NCBI GenBank assembly: GCA_029891345.1
Contig: CM057009.1
Location: forward strand, 297,600,466 to 297,664,465
Reading direction: 5' to 3'
Length of the DNA stretch: 64,000 nucleotides
Source of the DNA: Dryococelus australis
Taxonomy: Eukaryota; Arthropoda; Insecta; Phasmatodea; Phasmatidae
Position numbers and translations under genes: made by a program. Below are positions 12,400-22,919 of the stretch, piece after piece (the first letter of the stretch is position 1; each line of letters starts with the position of its first letter). Under the pieces are notes generated by a model. The model ran no database searches. It was not told where the DNA came from and saw nothing but the letters and a program-made list of their open reading frames with translations.

Positions 12400-13560
12400 G
12401 TGGTTGATTATTTCGTTAAAATTGATTCAAAACCTTCATATATTGTGAATGGGACTTAAGTGGTGTGTTTTATATTTTTTAATTTTATTTGCTCGCTTTT
12501 TGAAGTGATGATCATCTTCACAGGTTCATTTTTTGAGCAATCTTCAGTATGTTTATTAAATTTTTCTTGAGAATAAAAGAATTGAAGGCGCATTTCGCAT
12601 ATATAAACTTTGCAATGATTATTATTTTTTTGTGCTGAAACTAAACTTGATAAATATTTAATCCAACAATAATGCGAGTTTGTATCATCTTGAAATAAAG
12701 AATATTTATATGCGTATTCTTTTTATCTTTTGTTAGTGTTAGTGGATATACCATGGATTTCTTACCTTCATCTTCAATAGAGTATGCATTTATAGAAATA
12801 TCGATTTGATTTTCTGTTTTTGGTATATCATCAATTTTAATAGGATATTCAAATTTATCTAATGCTTTCTCAAGGTTAAGACCCATAATTTTCATATTTA
12901 GATACGCTTTGTGGGTCTTTTTCTGCGGGAAACAGTGCAGATTTTACTACCCAAAGAAAGCATTTTTGATCTTTTTTTTTTTTTTTTTACATTTATGAAT
13001 GTTTTCTTAATCTTTACAAATTATGGTTGTTCAATATATGATGAGTCTTTTAATGGATTATACTTATTTATTGCTAATTGTATTCCAATTACTCTATCTA
13101 AAGTCCATCCAGAACCTATTCTTTGAAATTCAGATAATTGTGTAAGTAATTCCTGTTTTATAATTTTATAAATCTTTATAATTTCTCCTTCGTTTAATAT
13201 TTTGTGATTATGACTGAAATGTAAATATTTCTACTTGATTATTTTCTTGCTTGCGACAGTTGGTATATCATTTAATGCTGGTTTTCACCCCTCTAAAGTT
13301 CCTAAGATGATGGCTTATTATTTCAAAAACCTTATTTGTTACTGAATTTAAAAATTGATTAGGCTGTAATAAATTAAAGGAATCTTCAATGTTATATGTT
13401 GATATCCTACTTTTAAAAGCTATATTAAATCTGTACTTTTTATTGATTTTTCTATTTCTTTTGATAACAAACACATTAGTAGAATTGGGGAATATTTCTT
13501 TTAATTCGTTTTTACCTTGTTTATACAATTAATTGATATTGACATCAGCTAAAGGTAAAT
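12400..13560 (-). pseudogene. Polinton polymerase-B gene, N-terminal region only
   Basis: Minus-strand blocks in order: a segment with IAFKSRI (from 13528), GSGWTLDRVIGI with a following YNPLKDSSYI (about 13125-13025), EYPIKIDDIPK with ISINAY and VYPLTLTKD (12895-12700), then HYCWIKYLSSLVS, a CxxC...HxxxxC finger and VPFTIYEGFES (about 12430-12410). This is the standard order upstream of the exonuclease domain in Polinton polymerase-B proteins. The last block is exonuclease motif I, usually ADFES; here the Asp is Gly. The gene stops there: the exonuclease and polymerase domains are missing and the capsid-like gene starts within about 40 bp. Confidence 0.72.
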
Positions 13561-14009
13561 TTGTAAAATTATTCTTTGTTATCCATTCTGTTACTCGCTT
13601 ACTTTTATTTCTAGGTTGTACGAAAACATTAGTATAAAATGGGAAAACATCTTTTAATTATTTTTTAGCTTTTCTATATTATATAGTGTAATTTGAAAAG
13701 GGAAAATTTCTAAAGTTTCTTTTTCTTTATTGATTTATAATAAATGGTATAATACCTGCAATTAAATCAGCTTTCCGTAGCCTGTACCAATATTTAATTT
13801 TTAAATCTCTACCTACAATGCTCAACTCTCTCAATTTATTCTCACCCAACTGAACTGCGTTAATGCACGATGCAATTTTTATTGTCTATTTATAAGAAAA
13901 CCAATTTATGAAGACTGCAAAAATTAGGCTAGAAATATAAGTGTGTAAAATCGAAATATGAGCCTAAATTATTGATAGTAATGAAATTGTTTTTAACTAT
14001 TTAACATCT

Positions 14010-14560
14010 TCTTATGAGGATATTTCTCATTATAGCATTTTTTACATATTGTTGTATGTTTTTCCTTAGTAGTTATATGACGAGGAAATGAATTTATAGA
14101 TTTATTCTCTTTATATACTGTACATGTTTTTGTTGAATAATTATCATGTTGAATTTCATTTAGAATATATACTATTGCATTATGCGATTTAGTGTTTTTA
14201 TGCTTTTCGAGATATCCATTACACCCATATTTTCTACATTCGCATAGTATTTTCTCATTTTTTAACTTATAGCGACTTCTATCATTTTCACTAAAGCATT
14301 TTTTTGCATTTGGTTGTATGTTTGTCTATAGTAGCTTTGTGGAGATAAAATGAGTCGATAGATTTATTCTTATTACATACTACACGCCTCTTAGTTGAAT
14401 AATCAGCATGTCGAATTTCATTTGTATTGTGTAGTTTAGTATTTTTATGATTTTTGAGGGATAGTTTAGAAACATATTTTCCACATTCGCATAGTACTTT
14501 CTCTTTTTTTTAACTCTTTGATTTTTGACTTATTGTGTATTTATGTGTATGAAAACTTTC
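14010..14560 (-). pseudogene. Small zinc-finger gene of Polinton, duplicated and broken
   Basis: The minus strand reads KVLCECGKY with KNHKNTKLH near 14500-14430, and a second diverged copy, ILCECRKYG with EKHKNTKSH, near 14260-14190. Each is followed by a CxKC-type segment (KHTTKCKK; KHTTICKKC). The CxC...HxxxxxH arrangement resembles the small zinc-finger proteins seen in Polintons and related large-virus-like elements. Stops interrupt both halves. Function is unknown. Confidence 0.45.
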
Positions 14561-15145
14561 TATATTTAATACTTCGCCACACTTTTATATTTATTTTCTT
14601 GATTTTCCATTTTTTATTTAATAAAAAAATAATTTATTGAGAGAATGAAAAAATATTTTTCTTTAATAATTTGTTTCTTTGTAAATAACACAAAAATGGA
14701 ATCTCTTCTCAACAAGTTGAACAATTAGTTTGAATTCACCAACCTACAAGATCTAGAAACAAATAAATGGTTTACTGCTACAGATTTTGAAATTTATGAA
14801 TATAATTTTGGTAAAAAAAATTAATTGTATTCTAGATGGTAAACTTAAAATTTCATTGCGAGAGTGCTATATCAATATACTCGATAGAAATTAATTGAAA
14901 CTAATAAATGAGAAGGGGTTTTTTAATCATGTATAAATGTTTAAAGGAATAAAAAATTGAAAATTTATCCATGATCTAAAATTCTCTTACAAAAATATAT
15001 AAATTCAATCAAATACATTTTAAAATATTTTAACTCGATTTTGTCTTAAATTTGCTTTATTTAGATTGCTCGCTTGCAAATTGCTATTTCTAGAAAACAT
15101 GAAAATTTTGCTTGAAAAGCGAGAAATTTTCTTGATTTGGGGGTA

Positions 15146-15354
15146 TTTTTAAGGTGGCGCAAATCCTTCTCGGTAATTTTTTTAAAAAGTGGCAAATTTA
15201 CTTGATTTTGGGGTAGAAATGCATGATTTTGTAGTAAATTTGCTTGTTTCTTAGAATACTTAATTCCTTAAATTTCAAACCACGATTTTGGAGCAAAAAT
15301 CACGGTTTTTTCGATGGAAATTGAGTTGCACTACAACTCCCTTTTACATCCACT
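15146..15354 (-). repeat. Polinton right terminal inverted repeat
   Basis: Ends TTTTACATCCACT, the inverse of the left AGTRGATGTAAAA terminus. It is paired with 10296-10525. Confidence 0.88.
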
Positions 15355-15360
15355 GTTACG
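15355..15360. repeat. Target-site duplication GTTACG, right of Polinton
   Basis: Identical to 10290-10295. Confidence 0.9.
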
Positions 15361-15461
15361 AATGCTCCATATATTTGTAACCCAGCGCCAACTGGTTGCA
15401 ATCAAGTAAAACGTGTCACGTCGGATTAAGTGCCATGCGGAATGAAATAGGAAGTGAAGTG

Positions 15462-15703
15462 AAGAGATTTGACGGCTTTTAACATCGGGGTCTCCGGAGC
15501 CTACGGGGGTGATTGAGGTGAGTATGGACTGGCGCCGGAATGAAAGGGTGGGGGAAACGGGAGATCCCCGCGAAAACCCGCTGACCAACGGCATCGTCCG
15601 GCACGATTCCCATATGCGAAAATTCGGAGTGACCCGGCCAGGGATTGAACCCGGATCGCCTTGATGCGAGGTGAGCAGGCTAACCGCTCAGCCACTATGG
15701 CCC
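15462..15703 (-). mobile_element. tRNA-derived SINE, copy 2 (best tRNA head)
   Basis: The minus strand begins GGGGCCATAGTGGCTGAGCG, a good A box region, with the B box GGTTCAATCCCTGG about 45 bases on, then the shared body with GATCTCCCGTTTCCCC. The A-box region resembles tRNA-Ser/Leu. It is the clearest internal RNA polymerase III promoter among the four copies. Confidence 0.82.
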
Positions 15704-17595
15704 CGGAATGAAATTCGTACTACTTATTTTCCACACCTGATACCACGAAGCGGTGCGAATCTGAAATGGCAATGCGAAACCGCTATCATGAATACATTTC
15801 TTTCTCAGAATTTAATATTGCCAAAGTTCAAGTGCGGGATGGCTTTATTTGCTTAATTTTTTCATCCGCTCCTGACATAAAATGCACGTCGTAGCAGTGA
15901 ATTCCAACACTGGGGCAGATGCACTGCGAATCTGGGAGGAAAAATAAAAATAAAAGTTGAAAAGAGGGAATACCTTCTATATCGAATAAATTATATAGAT
16001 TATTGAAGCTGCGTGGGCTTTCTGTAGCTGATAAAAATGGCAAAAGTCAATGCCAGCCCGTGATCTCATGTCGCGCTCTCTCTTTTGTCGCATTGGCGAG
16101 ACAGAAGGAGCAACAGCCCTCTCCTTTCATGTAAATTCAGTGAAGAAAATCCAGTTAAATATGTCAAAGCCAGCTCTTAAATTTCTTATCGGTAGCTTTT
16201 AAGCGCAGTGAAACAATATTACTCAGTGAATGTCGTCACTACGGAAGAACAAACTACAATGGGCGCAATTATATTCCGTTTCATAATTAAATTTCAGTTT
16301 AAAATTTTTTTCATATACATTAAAATATCAACACTGCTTACGTTCACAATTTATAGGTTAATGTTAATTACCAATCTTTTTCTGTTATGAATGTTTCTGA
16401 TAAGAATGATTCACAAGGATATCTGTAAAGACGTATTTATAATCTCAGAAATGTAAAAAAAAATCCACGGATTTATCTCTGATCAAAGCCACGCTTCAAA
16501 AAATCATTATGTTTGGGTTAGGTTCGCACTAGTTTACACGTTCTGAGATACTCTCAGTCAGTAATAAACGTGCGACAAACTGCAGATCCAGTTATATGGC
16601 CTCTCATTTGAGAAATAATTATCCAATAAGTTGACATCTGCTAAGTATGCAAACGACTGTTCAGCCTATTGTACAGAGCTCTGAACTACTTAATTGTTTA
16701 TGCATTTGAAATCAGCATTTCACAAATAAATAGCTACCGCAGCTGCTATAATCCATCCGCGGTTATTTCACAATTTTTTTCTGAAGCCCTGCTAAAGTTC
16801 TACTTGCAGGATATTCCTCCGCATCGTGCAAATCAAGCTTATATAAGTCTAGAAAACGATACCAAACGACAATGCACCGAATCCGTGCGCACTCAGTTGT
16901 AATGCTATTTTGCATGAGAACTATTTCTTAATAGGCACTCACCACAGATTTTTTCTCACTATTTTCATTCATATTTATTAAAAATGGAACATAACAATCA
17001 ATAAATTAGATGCAGGTAAAACTTCTATTTAACAAAAAATTAGATATTTTTATGTTAACAGAGGTATAAAACACTTGTGATACATGACATATTTGGAAAA
17101 TAACTAAACACGTCATGCAGAGTGCGATTTTTCAAAGGTTTTGGTTCGAAAAGCGCGAGGAAACCGCGAATATTTTATATATAGACATATTTCAACGTTA
17201 CTATCTACCGACTTAAGGATATATAGGATATTTCTTTGGGGAGGCCAACATGATTAAAGCGTCACAGTCGAAAAAAACACCGCACTTTTCCCCTGTAAAT
17301 CTCGCAGGGTTCTGTTTTTGAAAACAGAATTACCATTCTCAAGTTTCTAACTGCTTCTTAACGCTCTCTGCTTGCGTCAGATCTGTGACTGGAGAATTTT
17401 CGTTCCGTGACTCATATTTTAGGACTATAGAAATAGAAATCTTTCTATGTGTGCATTACGACATCGTGTTCCACAGACATCTTACAATCCTTTCAAAGAT
17501 TCTGAACCGTCAACATTTTTGCTATTTGCCACTTTACAACTTCCTCGAATTTCGGAGAGGTCAGGGCCCCAATCAACCCTCCCCTTAAATTCGCT
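15704..17595. other. Intron stretch, nothing recognised
   Basis: AT-rich. Short open frames are not coding-like and no repeat boundary was found. Confidence 0.3.
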
Positions 17596-17790
17596 CCCCG
17601 ACCGGTTCACTCCGGATTCTCGCTAGTGGGAATCGTGCCGGACGATGCCTCTGGTCGGCGGGTTTTCTCGGGGATCTCCCGTTTCCCCCACCTCTACATC
17701 CTGGCGCTGCTCCATACTTACCTCACGTCACCCTCGTCGGCTCTCAAGACCTCGCTGTTAAGAGCTGCCCAAATATATTCACTCACTCAA
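17596..17790 (+). mobile_element. tRNA-derived SINE, copy 3, head degraded
   Basis: On the + strand it shares GGGATCTCCCGTTTCCCC, TCGGCTCTCAAGACC and a TTCACTCACTCA tail with the other copies. The tRNA head is lost or badly decayed left of 17596. Confidence 0.75.
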
Positions 17791-18147
17791 TTAAACACGC
17801 CCCTGGCTGACATATCTACAGTGATGTCGGCAGTCAATTACGACAAACTAATTGTGCGATTTAAAAAAATAATTTTAATTGCAGTGTTTGATTTATGACC
17901 TCTTAAATTGGTTTATTACGTTAATGTACACATTAGGCTAAAACTGGAGAAATAACAACATATTTATATTTTTTATAATTATTTCACGTCACATACGACG
18001 TTGCAAGACGATTTCATGTTTAGTTCTTCATAACTTTTTGTCTCAGACCCACTTTCAAGATTCAATCATTTTAATTGTTAAGTGTCTTTGGTGTCTGCCC
18101 GCAAACCGCGCACCTTAATTATAGTAATTTTGATTGGAGAATTTTGG
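17791..18147. other. Intron stretch, nothing recognised
   Basis: AT-rich sequence between two SINE copies. Confidence 0.3.
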
Positions 18148-18434
18148 GCGCCCCTTAACATTGGGGTCTTGAGTGAGTGAGTGAAGATATTTCGGCGACT
18201 CTTAACATCGATATATTGAGAGCCGATGAGTGTGACGCGATGTGAGTATGGAGTAACGCGGGAACACAAGGGAGGGGCAAATGGGATATTCCCTGAGAAA
18301 ATCCGCTAACCAGCGGCATTGTTCGGCACGATTTCCACGTGCAAAAATTCAGGTATCGAACCCGCTGGGAGTCGAACCCGTTTCGCCATGGTTGACTGCG
18401 AGCGCCCTAGCCACTGCATCACCGTGGCTCCAAT
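18148..18434 (-). mobile_element. tRNA-derived SINE, copy 4, with extra partial tail
   Basis: Minus-strand copy with head near 18434, B-box-like sequence, and body ending TTAAGAGTCGCCGAAATATC. Left of it, 18148-18180 repeats a second SINE tail segment (CTCAAGACCCCAATG on the minus strand) followed by a CACT run. The copy is therefore dimeric at its 3' end or lies against an older tail. Confidence 0.7.
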
Positions 18435-18962
18435 CAAGAAAGAAAATGTCTTCTCACGAATACACGAGTGGCTAGTAATCATTGGAAAAAAAGATAGGCA
18501 AGGAGGATATTAAATTGTCTGAGCAAAACTTTGTCGTCTGTAATTATTATCACTGTGTTGCTATGGAAGCTCGCTGTAAATAAATTCCGTGTATTCACGG
18601 GAATTTTTACAGAAGTGTACAGTTAATATTAAAAAAACGCAATCCGTAATGGCGTAAGACTGAGCTGAACTCCGTCAGCACAAAATACGCAACGTCTACG
18701 TATTTACTATAGCTTCAGATTTCAGGAAAGAACAATGCCGACTATACACAAAGCTTTGTTCGCCACTATAACTCGAAAATTATCTCTTCTGCTGAAGTTT
18801 GGATATCCACTCCACATAGAACTAGTCCTTCAAACATCAAAATATACTGACAGAAAACAGTAATATTTACCAACATTTAAAACATTCGAATACTACTGGA
18901 AACTGAGGGTGTTACGTATGTCACACTTATAGAAATAATATGTAAATACCTTAGATTATTAC

Positions 18963-19040
18963 AGGGAGATCGTAGTTGAATGGCAAGAGTCACAGAATCC
19001 GCAACGTATTGGATTCGTGTTCGAATTTCGCTGCAGAATG
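18963..19040 (+). other. tRNA-like sequence, degraded
   Basis: GGGAGATCGTAGTTGAATGG resembles a 5' acceptor and A box, and GTGTTCGAATTTCG a B box at the usual distance, followed by T-rich DNA. The stems do not pair well; it is a tRNA relic or SINE head at best. Confidence 0.3.
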
Positions 19041-19254
19041 CAATATTTTAACTTTTTTTTTTGTCGTGCGCAATGAAACATCCGCATGAAGGAAGTCAAG
19101 GATATTTTTCTTTATCTCTTGTTTTTAAACAGGTAGTCCAGAAAAAATAAATAGCAAATTACTAATAGTATATGGATTTGGAATATCAGAGCACAAAGAA
19201 AGGGGGAAGAGGATAGGAGGATTGTCGGCCATCTTAGATGATGTCATACTGGCC
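19041..19254. other. Intron stretch, nothing recognised
   Basis: Short stretch between the tRNA-like relic and a minisatellite. No feature seen. Confidence 0.3.
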
Positions 19255-19575
19255 ATATTGTTTCCATTTGCTGTCTTGTTTCCTATCGCCATCATTCGAA
19301 CTTCGTATTTTACCACCGGCCATGTTGTTTATGACCGCTAAAGTGCACTCCTTTTTTTCCCGCACCGTTGTTTCTCTCTTCGTCCACTAAAGTGTGTGCC
19401 ACTGTTGTCGGTCATTTGGTTTCTCTCGTCGTCTGCTAGAGCGCACCACTGGTGCTCGCAATGTTGTTTATAGAAGCTAGAGTGCGCAACCTGTGCCCCC
19501 CCCCCCCAGCAGACTTTTATGACTGTTAAAGCATGCCTCTGGTCTCTGCCATCTTCGTTCAGGGCCGCTAGGTGG
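19255..19575. repeat. Degenerate ~60-bp minisatellite
   Basis: Reiterates a unit with GCCAT(C/G)TTGTTT followed by a GCTAGAGTGCGC-like segment (for example 19320-19350, 19436-19450, 19464-19490, 19545-19575). A C-run lies at 19497-19508. Confidence 0.5.
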
Positions 19576-20069
19576 CGCAGCTTCCTTATTCATACGGTCG
19601 TCTCGTCATATATATGTTAGTGGGCAGTGTCACCCTTATGTGCGTATATTTACGGTAAGATGAATCAAAATGCTTGGAGTAGTCCGAAATCGAAATTAAT
19701 GACCTTGGGTCACCAGCGAGATACCTGTATCGGAGAAAATTAAATATGTGATTTTTTGTAGTCTTACCCCTATGACTGTTCGAGAATATTATGATTAAAA
19801 TATATTTAAAAGTATTTATATATATATAGTATAAGGTTTTGTGGTCATACAGCTCTCATGACTATCCTAGAAGAATGCATAATAATAACAATTATTAAAT
19901 TAATATTGTGTAGTTATACGCCTTACGACTATTCGAGAGAAATATGGTAGACATTTTTGAATTGTAACTGCATCAAGGTGCCAATATATGTAATAACTAA
20001 TATATATATATATATATAATCATGTGTAATCATAGATAGGCATTATGATTTATTTAAAAAAATTACAGT
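19576..20069. other. AT-rich intron stretch with TA runs
   Basis: Contains (TA)n tracts at 19815-19830 and 20000-20018. GACTNTYCGAGA is repeated at about 19777, 19861 and 19927, hinting at a decayed ~80-bp tandem. Confidence 0.35.
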
Positions 20070-20815
20070 ACATGTCAAGTTACTAGACTTATCTTTCCAC
20101 TAGAATTTTAGATATGCTGGCAGATATGTTAACATACGTTGCGCGTATCTGCTGTTGTATTTGAAATTTATTAAAAATAATTATTCATTATTCTAATAAA
20201 ATATTATATTTTATGTGGCACTTTGCCAAGACTCGTTTCCAGGTCTGCGAACTTATGTATTGTGTGTCTGCAGTCGTATTTGGAATTCATGTTAATTAAT
20301 TATATATTATATTAATAAAATAAGCTACATGCCAAATTAACAGACTCGTCTCAAAGTCGGCTGACTCACAACATGTGTGTCCACCATCTAATGTGGAAGT
20401 TAAAAAATAATAATTTTTATTTTAATACAATAAATATCGCATGTAAATCGTTATCGGGCCTGTCCTTCTGCTACTAATTAAAATATTCTTGCATGTATTC
20501 TAACTTACATCGCGAACTTCCACTGTTGTATTTTAAATTTACTTAAGAAAATTATTAACTATTGTAATAAAATATTATAATATATGTGGCACATTGCTTA
20601 GACTCATTTCCAGGTCTGTTAACTTGTAGCTGTGTTTGGAATTTATTTAAAATGGATATTTCTTATACTTTGTCCACCTTATTATTTTGAATGTTTTAAA
20701 ATATTGATTTATAATAATACATGTAACATGCCAAATCAAAAGACTCGTCTCAAACGTTAGCTAACTCACTGCATGTGTGTCTACCACTGTATTTGGTTTT
20801 TGCAGACACTGTTTA
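20070..20815. repeat. Degenerate ~125-bp tandem repeat, about six units
   Basis: Markers AGACTCRTYTCMARGTC (about 20083, 20230, 20345, 20600, 20742) and a TGTGTCTRCHRYYGTATTTG-like segment recur with AT-rich spacers ending AATAAAATA. Units are strongly diverged. Confidence 0.55.
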
Positions 20816-21194
20816 TGCATTTATAAAAAAAACTCTATTTGTAGGCATTAATTATCTATGACAATATATATATAACTATTGCTGTAATTAATTTTAGTAA
20901 ATTATTTAAGATTCTTATGCATTCACAATTCTTTATGAAAATATGTATTTTTGAAACAATTACTAAATATTGTAATTTAGAAAAACCAATTATTTAAAGT
21001 ATTTATTTTTACTTTATATATATACATATATAGTAATAAATAATGTAAATATATATTATATACACACTATAAAAAAGGTTCTACTTATTTTGACTTTATT
21101 TATTATAATTTATACATCATAAAAATATTCGAATTATTTTTTACATAAATACAATTTTTAAATTATTGTATCGTTTATTCAGTGGAGTTTATTG
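20816..21194. other. Very AT-rich intron stretch
   Basis: Low-complexity A/T with TA runs. No feature seen. Confidence 0.4.
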
Positions 21195-21312
21195 TTGTGT
21201 GTTGGTCATCCATCCTTCGGTGTGGGACTGGTCATCCATCCTTTGGTGTGGAACTGGTCACCCAACTTTCGGTATGGGATTGGTCATCATCCTTAGGTAC
21301 ACAACTGGCATA
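21195..21312. repeat. ~32-bp minisatellite
   Basis: About 3.5 copies of a unit reading TTGGTCATCCATCCTTCGGT followed by GTGGGAC, with small changes. Confidence 0.75.
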
Positions 21313-21856
21313 ATCTTTTAGCATTGCCTTCCCACTTTACCGCTGGCATGGCTGCTGAAGCAACCATGCTGGCGGGTCTTTGGCTGGGGATGTAGCAATA
21401 CAGAACACTATGAAGCACTATGGAGATATAAAACAATTATTATTTTAAATTTCGATGGTTCTTCAAGAGTGGGCTGTGCAGGCGGGTTACAATGCTGAAA
21501 GTTATACATACCTCGGACAAAAAATGCTGAGAATAGCAGAAGCAACAAGGAGATAATGAATGACAATGGTCAAAATTACATGATCGAAAATAAGATGGAA
21601 CAGAGCAAGAAACCAAAGATAAGCAGTAGATATATAGGGTGGGTAAAAACAATACCGCCTATAGTGGTTACAATGGGCACGATTGTACACTTAGTTATTT
21701 CACCCCAACGGGAGTTGTCTTTAAACCCTGGTCGAAGGCCCAAATATGATTCGCATCCCCAATTCCTGTGCCCGAGCACACACGGTAAATTGCCAGATTG
21801 AAATACTAGATGTGTCAATCTATAGACAAAACAAAATGGCCACTGGTGGTGGCACA

Positions 21857-21857
<1 letters not shown>
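21313..21857. other. Intron stretch, nothing recognised
   Basis: Overlapping short frames on both strands at 21440-21860 are not recognisable proteins. Confidence 0.3.
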
Positions 21858-21925
<68 letters not shown>

Positions 21926-21926
21926 A
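21858..21926. repeat. (CT)n microsatellite
   Basis: About 33 CT units with one interruption. Confidence 0.95.
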
Positions 21927-22919
21927 TGATGACCCTGTAGCAGTGCATGAAGTGTTTCTGGCACGAAGTTGCGTGCATGTTGCAACCAGCAGATAATAAT
22001 AAAAAATTAATTTTGTGTTGTAAAAATTTAATAAAAAAGAATAATTTTCATCACAGCTCAGTGTTATATATTCCACAGATCGTCGGAATGAATAATAATT
22101 TTGCTATAGCTGAGGGCGTAGTGAAATCGCTTCAGATTTAAAATTTTATTCCTGCCGCCCCCCCCCCCCCATGTGAAAAGGAAGGTTTTTTTTTAGAAGA
22201 AAAGCAAATTATAATTTTAAAGTTGGTGGATGTGGGGTGAGTTAAATTGCGTGTGATTTAACACTCCCAAGGAGAGAAGCTTCCCTTGCATCTCGGCCTC
22301 ATTCATCCAACACCTAAGGTAATACACGTTATTTTTTACGTCAGCCCATCCCCCCCCCCCCCCAGCTAGCTAAATACTTTAGCCAAATAGCATTAGAATA
22401 TACTCAACATCAATAATGACTATGAAAGCTGCAATGTCTCTTCATCTTCATCAAATGTAGCTGAACCATCACCGTACTACAAGTAACACACCTGACAAAA
22501 TATTGATTCCTTTTGTTTGTTCTTTAGTGTGTCACTATAACAATAACAACACCCTAGGTAATATAGAAATCCTCTTGTTTGTGCTCTAGTGTGCTTTCAG
22601 TAGCAATATCAATATAGGTATATCTGCATATATATATATATATAATTTTTATAGCAACTTACATAGTGTCATATCCTTATATTCTATAGAAAACTACATA
22701 TATTTCTCTTTTTTATTCTTTCTTCTTTATTAATTTATACCCAGTATAACAATATGAAACTGTATGAAATGTCTATTTTCCTATCATGTGTTTTTAAATT
22801 CATAGTTAATTCAATTTATTATTAGTTTATACCTATTATAATCATATGACACAATTATTATCCTGCCCTCCAATATTTTACTCTTGTTGTTCTGCCACGT
22901 TTCTGCGACTTTGTTCATA
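21927..22919. other. Intron stretch with C-runs and TA run
   Basis: C-runs at 22159-22170 and 22350-22363 and a (TA)n at 22628-22645. This side should hold the missing left end of the Polinton relic at 22920-25860, but no inverted repeat was found. Confidence 0.3.

Larger units (their letters stand above)
10296..15354. mobile_element. Polinton/Maverick, 5,059-bp internally deleted copy
   Basis: Complete ends: a perfect 6-bp duplication (GTTACG), termini AGT...ACT, and terminal inverted repeats of about 230 bp (10296-10525) and 209 bp (15146-15354). The repeats are made of reiterated CCAAAATC-type motifs. Polintons are virus-like DNA transposons that normally run 15-20 kb and encode a protein-primed polymerase B, an integrase, an ATPase, a protease and capsid proteins. 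Here only the N-terminal part of the polymerase gene, a capsid-like gene and a small zinc-finger gene remain, all on the minus strand and all broken. No integrase or ATPase was seen. The copy is therefore an internally deleted, non-autonomous derivative. It is much more AT-rich than its flanks. Confidence 0.9.
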
